DNA of 11,977 nt from Leyella stercorea (GTDB taxonomy: Bacteria > Bacteroidota > Bacteroidia > Bacteroidales > Bacteroidaceae), in the NCBI RefSeq assembly GCF_019052365.1, contig NZ_JAHQUY010000081.1, forward strand, positions 1-11,977. Reading direction: 5' to 3'. The notes below the pieces were generated by a model, which worked only from the letters and a program-made list of their open reading frames with translations, was not told the origin of the DNA and did not search any database. Numbering within the stretch: the first letter of the stretch is position 1; every line of letters begins with the position of its first letter. Shown here piece by piece: positions 6,715 to 11,977 of this stretch. Both the position numbers and the translations under genes were made by a program.

Positions 6715-7008
6715 ATGTTTATAGTAATATTGTTTATTTTTCTCGGTATAGCCTTGGGTTATACTCTGCGCACCCGTCTGGCTTCAAAGGTCGGTGCGAT
6801 AAGTGCGTTGAACGGACGCTTCACGACGTGGCTGATATGGCTGCTGCTCTTCATGCTCGGTCTTGAGGTGGGCAGCAACAGAGAGCTTATCGCCGCACTG
6901 CCCACGTTGGGCGTAGAGGCGATGGTGTTGTCGGTGAGCGCAACGCTTGGCAGCTGCGTGCTGGCGTGGGCGTTGTGGAAAAGCATGAAAGGAGGAGAGA
7001 AGCGATGA
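6715..7008 (+). CDS. Lysine exporter LysO family, N-terminal part (separate gene)
   Basis: A 97-residue inner-membrane protein with three predicted membrane segments (about 2-18, 37-55 and 66-88). It corresponds to the first third of the single-chain LysO (YbjE) exporter of E. coli. The phrase TTWLIWLLLFMLGLEVG resembles the second membrane helix of that family, as I remember it. It ends in TGA at 7006-7008, overlapping the ATG of the next gene by the four bases ATGA, so translation of the two is probably coupled. Together the two products have 306 residues, close to the roughly 300 of the one-chain protein. A complex of the two that exports L-lysine or a toxic analogue is inference. I believe the split is common in Bacteroidetes, so it is probably not a recent frameshift. 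Confidence 0.82.
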   Translation: MFIVILFIFLGIALGYTLRTRLASKVGAISALNGRFTTWLIWLLLFMLGLEVGSNRELIAALPTLGVEAMVLSVSATLGSCVLAWALWKSMKGGEKR

Positions 7009-7634
7009 AAGGTAGTCTGATAGTAGTGGCGTTCTTCGTGCTCGGCGTGCTGGCAGGACGCAGCGGCAGTATTCCCGAGTGGATGCTGAGCAGCGGCACA
7101 AGCTTCGTGGCGCTCTGCGCATTGCTGCTCTGCGTAGGCATAAGCATAGGTCTCAATCCTGACATGAAGAGCGAGATAAAGAGTCTGAATCCGCGCTTGG
7201 CTTTGCTGCCCGTAGCCACAATACTCGGTTCGTGGATGGGTGCTGCGGCAGCCTATCTGCTCTTGAACAATGATGTGTGCTCCTTGCTCCATCACCGTCA
7301 GCTCACCGACTGTCTGGCTGTAGACAGCGGCTTCGCCTACTACTCGCTTTCGAGCATCTTCATCACCGAGTATCGCGGCGCCGAACTCGGCACCATCGCT
7401 CTGCTGGCTAACATCATACGCGAGATGATTACGCTTTTGCTCACTCCGCTGCTCGCCAAGTGGTTCGGTCCGCTGGCTCCGATCTCGTCTGGCGGCGCAA
7501 CGACAATGGACACCACGCTGCCCATCATCACGCAGACCGTTGGTCAGCGCTACGTTTCACTCAGCATCTACCACGGCTTCGTCACCGACTTCACCGTGCC
7601 GTTCTTCGTCACCATGTGGTGTACGCTGGTTTGA
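7005..7634 (+). CDS. lysO: Lysine exporter LysO family protein, main part
   Basis: A 209-residue inner-membrane protein with about five to six hydrophobic segments, belonging to the Lys_export (formerly DUF340) family. Two family blocks are clear: DSGFAYYSLSSIFITEYRG, followed by LGTIALLANIIREM, and SGGATTMDTTLPIITQTVG. Both align well with what I recall of E. coli LysO (GWYSLSG and GATSMDFTLPV). The product would export L-lysine and toxic analogues such as thialysine. The start at 7005 is chosen over the upstream ATG at 6966 because it overlaps the previous stop as ATGA and has a strong Shine-Dalgarno-like GGAGGAGAG at 6991-6999. It ends 16 nt from the end of the convergent PAS gene. In E. 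coli this gene is controlled by lysine through ArgP; no such link is visible here. Confidence 0.87.
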   Translation: MKGSLIVVAFFVLGVLAGRSGSIPEWMLSSGTSFVALCALLLCVGISIGLNPDMKSEIKSLNPRLALLPVATILGSWMGAAAAYLLLNNDVCSLLHHRQLTDCLAVDSGFAYYSLSSIFITEYRGAELGTIALLANIIREMITLLLTPLLAKWFGPLAPISSGGATTMDTTLPIITQTVGQRYVSLSIYHGFVTDFTVPFFVTMWCTLV

Positions 7635-7650
7635 TAGTGTGACAGGGGGC

Positions 7651-7986
7651 TTAGCCTCTTACGTAGTGCGGCATGTCGGCAGGCGTAATCATCGATATCT
7701 CCACGATGCCTGCTACCTTGCCGTCCTTCTTCCATGCCGTCTGGTATATCACTTTGTGCACGCCCTGCTTCTCGATGGTGTAGGCGTTGCTGCCGCCGGT
7801 GGTAAGCAGTCGGCGTATTATCTCTTTCGACCTCTCGGAGTGGCACTCGTAAAGGTTCTTTCCGATGAGGTCGCCCTCCTTCTTGTAGGTTTCGCGCGAC
7901 TTGTCGTTCATGTAGATGATGATGCCTTCCGCATCACACACCGTTACGGCACAATTCATTTCTTTTGCCCATTCGTAGTTTTCCAT
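7651..7986 (-). CDS. Single-domain PAS protein
   Basis: A 111-residue soluble protein made up almost entirely of one PAS domain. The pattern AVTVCDAEGIIIYMNDKSRETYKKEGDLIGKNLYECHSE (13-51) is the typical PAS beta-hairpin and helical lobe, and the later strands are YTIEKQGVHKVIYQTAWKKDGKVAGIVEISM (69-99). There is no kinase, cyclase, HTH or membrane segment, so it must act through a partner or bind a small molecule or cofactor on its own. Cys48-His49 and the aromatic residues could matter for ligand binding, but no haem or flavin motif is certain. From memory, short PAS proteins ending near 'MPH(F/Y)VR' occur in gut Bacteroidales and some Firmicutes; the function is unknown. It is monocistronic and convergent with lysO. 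Confidence 0.85.
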   Translation of the reverse strand: MENYEWAKEMNCAVTVCDAEGIIIYMNDKSRETYKKEGDLIGKNLYECHSERSKEIIRRLLTTGGSNAYTIEKQGVHKVIYQTAWKKDGKVAGIVEISMITPADMPHYVRG

Positions 7987-8007
7987 TGTCTTAATAGTTT
8001 TAATTGA

Positions 8008-8085
8008 TTATGCAAAGATAGTGCAAACCGAGAGCAATGAAGCTTGCTTCAATTGCAGAGGTGCAGCCTATCTTATGCAAAGATA
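8008..8085 (-). promoter_or_regulatory. Upstream control region of the PAS gene: two -7-like boxes and an inverted repeat
   Basis: The 13-mer TTATGCAAAGATA occurs at 8008-8020 and again at 8073-8085. On the minus strand each copy contains TATCTTTG, a full match to TAnnTTTG. The proximal one would start transcription about 20-25 nt before the ATG at 7986. Between them, GCAATGAAGC (8034-8043) and GCTTCAATTGC (8046-8056) form an inverted repeat with one extra base, a possible operator. Neither box has a clear -33 partner. Confidence 0.45.
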
Positions 8086-8113
8086 CACATTTTTTCGGAC
8101 TGCGATATTTTAT

Positions 8114-8141
8114 AGCGGGTTTCTTTGAACAGGAAGCCGCT
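8114..8141 (-). terminator. Weak hairpin after the outer-membrane receptor gene
   Basis: AGCGG and CCGCT ends (with two internal mismatches, 8 of 10 pairs) flank a short loop right after the receptor's TGA. The tract that follows is A/U-mixed rather than U-rich. A second inverted repeat, TTGAACAG (8125-8132) with CTGTTCAA (8151-8158), spans the stop codon and would compete with it. Termination here is possible but not convincing. Confidence 0.3.
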
Positions 8142-8143
8142 TA

Positions 8144-10681
8144 TCACAATCTGTTCAAGAAATCCTTTGAAGCTGATTTCTTAGTGCTGTCCAGTTTCAA
8201 GGTACCAAAATTGTAGCTCAATTTCACTACCAGGCGTTGAGTGTCACCGTTGGTATCCATTGTTGTCCGTATGTTGTTATATTTCATTGTCCAGTTGTTC
8301 GCCCTGTCGGTATGGAATATGTCATTAGCAGCAACCGTCAAGTTCAGCTTGCCCTTCATTATGCGAAGTATATATACCAGATCCATCGTCCACCAACTCT
8401 TATGGTCGAACAACGTACTTGTGCCGCCACTGTCGAAATAAGCATCGAATACTAAAATTGAATGGTTGTTCAATGGCCACTGCGCATTTGCATTAATATC
8501 CCAAGAAGCTTTGTTCCATGAGTGTTCTTCTCCTAAATAGTTTGCCTTGACAAAGGGCTGGACGAATGAACCTGTCAGATCTACCTGGACCGGACCTATC
8601 GAAAAGTTATATAAAGCGGTAGCCACAATGTTCTCTGACTTGTTAAAGTTCACAGGCATAAACTTGATGTTCTTATTGTCAACCGACGTTTCTGTCCAGA
8701 ACGGCAGATCTACTATTCTGTCTTTACTTCTGTTGTAGGCTACTGATGCCAACAAGTTGCCATAGTTATAGCTGAGCTTTATGTTGGTTGTTACATTTGG
8801 CTTCAGCTGCGGGTTTCCTACCTTATATGAGATGGCATCATAATAGTAGAGTCCGGGATTCAAGTTGGAAAACGAAGGGCGTCCGATGGTCTGTCCTACG
8901 GATAAGCCCACAGAAGATTTGGCTGTCAGTTGCTTCTTTGCTACCAAGTTGGGGAACAGTTTCCATTCTGTAGAGTCGGTGAACGCTCCAGACACGCCGG
9001 TCTCCAACTTTCTATGGTCGGCTTCCATGCGCAATCCACCTTGCAAATAAAAGCTGCTGAATTGTCTCGAAAGTGACAAATATGCACCATACAGACTCTC
9101 GTGAGTATCGTATGTCTCTACATCCGCATTGTAGGCATAATTGCCTTTATTGTTCATAGTCGAGAAGAAAAGCCCCATTGACACGTTAGCCCACTTGCGA
9201 CGACTGTTGTATGATAGGCGTGTACCTCCGATGTGATATTTTCCCTCACTTGCTGTAGTGACAGCAGGAACAGTGGCAGCCAATCCTGTCTCATCGGAGT
9301 GGTTCTGTGCGTAATCGGCTATAATAGAGAGTGTGCGTGTAGAGTCGATTTCGTTTCTATAGTTCACGCTGGCACTATGCAGATAGTCTGCTCCTCGCTT
9401 CTTCTGATTGAACGTCATTTCGGTTCCATTCATCGTCTGCCAAGTAGGTTCTTTTATATGCGTGTTGCCTATGTTTCCCGTATATTGAAAGCCGAACGAC
9501 TGTTGTCGGCTGATTTCCCAGTTCATCGAATAGAACCATTCGAACGTACGAGCGTTTCCTATCGTATGTCTCTCCTTTGCGCTCTCTATATCTTTTTGTG
9601 GCAAGAATACAGTCTCTGTGGTTTTGTCTATCTGTGTTGTACTTAAATACGAAAAACCTGCCGTAAGAATATTGCTCACCTTCTTGTATTTCTCGTTTAT
9701 GGACACATTTGCCATATCCACATAGTTTCTGGCAAAAATAGACGTGTTGCTTAACTCTGTAGACAGTGTATTGCCCAATGCTGTTTTGGTGGTGATGTAC
9801 ACAACGCCCTTATTGCTGGCGCTATATTCTACTGTTGGATTTGAATCAACCACAATCTTGTTTACCTGCGACGCAGATATGGCTTTAAGCTCAGCCATAC
9901 TTACGGGTCTTCCGTTGAGAACAAATGTTGGAGTTCCACCTTCTAACAACTGCAAGTCGGAGGTTAATCCTGGAATCATGCCGAGCACGTCGGTTACTTT
10001 TCCCATATACTGCAAATAGGAATGTGCTACATCCACGGTTATCTTGTTCAATTCTACTTTCACTGTGTTTCTTTTGCTCTTCACCACAACACCTTTAACC
10101 GTCATGGTCTTGGGTTGCAGCCTGATGATGCCCATCTCCGTATTGTTGAATATACGGTTTACGGTCTTATAGCCAATGTATGTGATACGGGCTAACACCT
10201 TTCTGTAGTTGGAAGGAATGACAAAGTAGCCGTTCTCATTGCTCACGCCCTGACCTACGATGGTGGAATCGATGGGCGACAGCAAGGCTATTGTGGCGTA
10301 TTCGGCTGCATTGCCTCGTTCGTCAACAATGCGTCCCTTATATCGAAGCGTTGACTTCTGCGTACATTCTACCATTATGTTGTCCTCTACCTGCGTCATT
10401 CTGATGGGGTAGAAGCCAATGAGTTGCATGATGGCATTTGGAACACTCATGTTGCGTATGCTTTTTGTCACCTTGAAGTCCTCCAACTCGTCGTACACAA
10501 AGTTAATGGTGTATTTATGCTGACGGGCATTCAGGTCCTTCAACGCCTCAGAGAACGACACATTGTTATATTGTCTGGTGATGCGCTGGGCGTGAGACTG
10601 CTGGACGAAAGACAGCAGAAAGAAAAGAAGCAGGCAGATGGTCTTGCTGCTGTCGGGCGTTTGCTTAAATATGTTTTTCAT
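8144..10681 (-). CDS. Outer-membrane beta-barrel receptor with STN, carboxypeptidase-regulatory-like and plug domains
   Basis: An 845-residue outer-membrane protein of the TonB-dependent receptor type. A signal peptide covers 1-31 (hydrophobic 15-26, cleaved at SHA-Q). Residues 35-107 form an STN domain (VSFSEALKDLNARQ..FVYDELEDFKV), which in FecA-like transducers contacts the anti-sigma factor in the periplasm. Residues 112-190 are a CarboxypepD_reg-like beta-sandwich (YKGRIVDERGNAAEYATIALL). Residues 205-300 are plug-like (VTDVLGMIPGLTSD..VLNGRPVSMAELKAISASQVNKIVV), and 300-845 is the barrel, of the type Pfam calls OMP_b-brl_3. It is the third gene of a sigma/anti-sigma operon, 16 nt after the previous stop, and has a strong GGAGGA ribosome site at 10688-10693. 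No SusD-like lipoprotein follows, which argues against a classical polysaccharide locus. The ligand is unknown. Confidence 0.9.
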   Translation of the reverse strand: MKNIFKQTPDSSKTICLLLFFLLSFVQQSHAQRITRQYNNVSFSEALKDLNARQHKYTINFVYDELEDFKVTKSIRNMSVPNAIMQLIGFYPIRMTQVEDNIMVECTQKSTLRYKGRIVDERGNAAEYATIALLSPIDSTIVGQGVSNENGYFVIPSNYRKVLARITYIGYKTVNRIFNNTEMGIIRLQPKTMTVKGVVVKSKRNTVKVELNKITVDVAHSYLQYMGKVTDVLGMIPGLTSDLQLLEGGTPTFVLNGRPVSMAELKAISASQVNKIVVDSNPTVEYSASNKGVVYITTKTALGNTLSTELSNTSIFARNYVDMANVSINEKYKKVSNILTAGFSYLSTTQIDKTTETVFLPQKDIESAKERHTIGNARTFEWFYSMNWEISRQQSFGFQYTGNIGNTHIKEPTWQTMNGTEMTFNQKKRGADYLHSASVNYRNEIDSTRTLSIIADYAQNHSDETGLAATVPAVTTASEGKYHIGGTRLSYNSRRKWANVSMGLFFSTMNNKGNYAYNADVETYDTHESLYGAYLSLSRQFSSFYLQGGLRMEADHRKLETGVSGAFTDSTEWKLFPNLVAKKQLTAKSSVGLSVGQTIGRPSFSNLNPGLYYYDAISYKVGNPQLKPNVTTNIKLSYNYGNLLASVAYNRSKDRIVDLPFWTETSVDNKNIKFMPVNFNKSENIVATALYNFSIGPVQVDLTGSFVQPFVKANYLGEEHSWNKASWDINANAQWPLNNHSILVFDAYFDSGGTSTLFDHKSWWTMDLVYILRIMKGKLNLTVAANDIFHTDRANNWTMKYNNIRTTMDTNGDTQRLVVKLSYNFGTLKLDSTKKSASKDFLNRL

Positions 10682-10687
10682 AATACG

Positions 10688-10693
10688 TCCTCC
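10688..10693 (-). promoter_or_regulatory. Strong Shine-Dalgarno site for the receptor gene
   Basis: On the minus strand this reads GGAGGA, six bases before the ATG at 10681 and just after the anti-sigma stop codon at 10698-10700. It supports the start chosen for the receptor. It is notable because the leading genes in this window lack such sites. Confidence 0.65.
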
Positions 10694-10697
10694 GTTC

Positions 10698-11399
10698 TTA
10701 TTTTACTACCAGTTCTCCTTCGGCATACTCTATCTGTATGCGGTCGAAAGCATTCAGAATCTCCAGGTTCTGCTCCAATGTCTTCGTCTTGTTCCAGTTG
10801 AAGAAGAGACGCACATGCTGTGTGTCGGCGTTGTCATACCTCACCTTAACGTGATAGAAGTCTGCCATCTGCGTAAGTATCGTTCCCAACTCGGCATTGT
10901 CGAACACAACGGGCTTCATGTCGAGCGAGTCCTTTGGCTCTGCAGTAACTGCTTTAAGGCTGTCGTAGGCTGACAGACCAGACTTGTCTGTCCGTTCTGT
11001 CACGGCTTTATTGTCCGCAACTTTGTCAGAAACCGCGAACTTTAACCAGCCATTATGCACGGCAGCCAAGGCTACGCCCGAGAGGAAGATGATGCCAATG
11101 ATAGAGGCTGCGATCTGCATTCGGTTGCGGTAAGGAGTGTTCGTTCCGTTGCAAATAGACTTAGCCTTATTGTGCTTTTCCGAAAACTCCTTCCAGGCCT
11201 TGTCCACATCCACCTTCTTTGGCGTGGCCTTCTTGCCAGCCATTCTCGCCATAGCCAAGTTGCGTAGAAACTCCTGCGCTTCTTCGTCGGCAAGCAAGCG
11301 TTCCACCTGCTCGTCGGTATATTTCTCGGGATGCTCCTGCATATCGAAGAGCATCAACCGCTTTTCGTCTTTGTTCATCGTACTCATTGTTTTGCTCAT
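10698..11399 (-). CDS. Membrane anti-sigma factor with DUF4974 domain (short FecR-like)
   Basis: A 233-residue single-pass inner-membrane protein. The cytoplasmic part, about 1-92, is helical and charged and would bind the sigma factor. One membrane helix lies at about 95-115 (MQIAASIIGIIFLSGVALAA). The periplasmic end, 162-233, matches DUF4974, an STN-like fold (VVFDNAELGTILTQMADFYHVKVRYDN..LEQNLEILNAFDRIQIEYAEGELVVK). Bacteroidetes FecR-type anti-sigma factors are usually above 300 residues, with a FecR domain between helix and DUF4974. Here only a polar linker of about 45 residues (116-161) is present. The ATG overlaps the sigma gene's stop as ATGA (11396-11399), so the two are translationally coupled. 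Later in-frame Met5 and Met8 are alternative starts. It should relay receptor occupancy to the sigma factor; that is family knowledge plus context. Confidence 0.87.
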   Translation of the reverse strand: MSKTMSTMNKDEKRLMLFDMQEHPEKYTDEQVERLLADEEAQEFLRNLAMARMAGKKATPKKVDVDKAWKEFSEKHNKAKSICNGTNTPYRNRMQIAASIIGIIFLSGVALAAVHNGWLKFAVSDKVADNKAVTERTDKSGLSAYDSLKAVTAEPKDSLDMKPVVFDNAELGTILTQMADFYHVKVRYDNADTQHVRLFFNWNKTKTLEQNLEILNAFDRIQIEYAEGELVVK

Positions 11400-11875
11400 T
11401 TAATTTGTCTTTTAATCCAGTCCATTGCCTTAGAGAGATGGTTGAACACCGTCACTTTGCTTACTCCCACCTCGTCTGCCACCTCCTGATACGACTTGTC
11501 TTGCAGATAGCGCAGGCGGAAGATTAGCTTACGGATGGGAGGCTCAAGGTCGTCGATGAGAAGCAGCAGTTGTTCGAGACGCTCGTCGGTGTCTTCAGAA
11601 AGAATCACGTCGGCATCATCCAACAGTAGCTTCGCCACTCTTTCCTTCACGCTCTTGTGAGCAATCAGATTGAGACAGCGGTTGCGCACGCTCCGCATCA
11701 GATAACCTTCCTCGCTCTCAGGCAACAGAACCACATCATCAGCAAGAATCTGCGTGAACACTTCGCTCACCACATCCTTGCTCTCGTCGTCATCCGAGAG
11801 AATGTATCTGGCCAGATTGTACATCTTCTCATAATGCCGCCGAAACATCAGTTCTATGTCCTTTTCTTGTGTCAT
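11396..11875 (-). CDS. ECF RNA polymerase sigma factor (Bacteroidetes FecI-like)
   Basis: A 159-residue sigma-70 family protein of the extracytoplasmic-function group. Region 2 is at about 8-72 (IELMFRRHYEKMYNLARYILSDDDESKDVVSEVF, with core-binding and -10 recognition helices). Region 4 is at 102-155, ending in the helix-turn-helix SYQEVADEVGVSKVTVFNHLSKAMDWIKRQ. There is no region 1.1 or 3, as expected for ECF factors. The ATG at 11875 is preferred over an in-frame TTG at 11899 because MTQEKDIELMF aligns with the usual family N-terminus. It is the first gene of the sigma / anti-sigma / receptor operon and probably activates its own operon and perhaps others once the anti-sigma factor is disarmed. 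Confidence 0.93.
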   Translation of the reverse strand: MTQEKDIELMFRRHYEKMYNLARYILSDDDESKDVVSEVFTQILADDVVLLPESEEGYLMRSVRNRCLNLIAHKSVKERVAKLLLDDADVILSEDTDERLEQLLLLIDDLEPPIRKLIFRLRYLQDKSYQEVADEVGVSKVTVFNHLSKAMDWIKRQIK

Positions 11876-11899
11876 ATACTTATATATACAGTTGAGCAA

Positions 11900-11977
11900 A
11901 GTGAAAAACTAAGCAAAACAACAACTTTTTTCAAAATTTACAGAAAAAACATTCAACGACTCCTTGTCTTCCACAAA
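11900..11977 (-). promoter_or_regulatory. Probable promoter region of the sigma operon (no clear boxes)
   Basis: This is the A/T-rich DNA upstream of the sigma gene, cut by the window edge. On the minus strand a TCACTTTG-like box near 11899-11906 is the best -7 candidate, with a GTTG sequence upstream. It deviates from TAnnTTTG, as would be expected if the operon is read by its own ECF factor. Confidence 0.25.

Noticed and set aside
6966..7004. Upstream ATG extension of the main lysO gene
   Set aside because: It would overlap the first gene by 43 bases and add a charged 13-residue stretch ahead of the first membrane helix. The ATGA overlap with a Shine-Dalgarno site at 6991-6999 is a better start.
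11876..11899. TTG-initiated 8-residue extension of the sigma factor
   Set aside because: ECF factors of this group usually begin close to the region 2 helix, and the ATG at 11875 gives that; the extension runs into the likely promoter.

Overview
The window looks like a chromosomal stretch from a Bacteroidales bacterium, most likely Prevotella or a close relative. The signs are Bacteroidetes-type -7 elements (TAnnTTTG) in front of several genes, a secreted protein with a cleaved-adhesin (choice-of-anchor J) module and a type IX-like C-terminal tail, and an ECF sigma / DUF4974 anti-sigma / STN-containing outer-membrane barrel operon. The assignment rests on gene content and protein style; no 16S or marker gene is present.

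Layout, left to right. (1) 1-2545: a large secreted multidomain protein on the minus strand (195-2360), with an intrinsic terminator after it and a long palindrome over its predicted promoter. (2) 2546-4954: a MATE efflux transporter and, upstream on the same strand, an AraC-type regulator. They are separated by a 20-bp x4 tandem repeat and a G-rich palindrome with a G-quadruplex motif. (3) 5081-6499: aspartate ammonia-lyase (aspA). Its terminator runs directly into the predicted araC promoter. (4) 6715-7634: a lysine exporter of the LysO/DUF340 family, split into two overlapping genes and transcribed divergently from aspA. A phased direct repeat lies in the shared control region. (5) 7651-7986: a single-domain PAS protein convergent with the exporter. 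(6) 8144-11875: a minus-strand operon in the order ECF sigma factor, membrane anti-sigma factor, outer-membrane receptor.

How the genes work together. The last operon fits trans-envelope signalling. The receptor barrel carries an N-terminal STN domain, the anti-sigma protein spans the inner membrane and ends in a DUF4974 domain, and the sigma factor probably activates the operon or other targets. No SusD partner is present and the ligand cannot be read from the sequence. aspA (aspartate to fumarate plus ammonia) and the lysine exporter share an intergenic region and may share amino-acid-responsive control. The AraC regulator sits just upstream of the MATE pump and is a plausible controller of it.

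No tRNA, rRNA, CRISPR array or complete insertion sequence was seen, and no gene-free stretch exceeds 300 bases. Nothing here is clearly a new system. The most unusual items are the shortened anti-sigma factor, the palindrome-covered promoter at 2407-2453, the tandem repeat plus G-quadruplex block at 3971-4079, and the 21-bp-phased repeat at 6604-6641.
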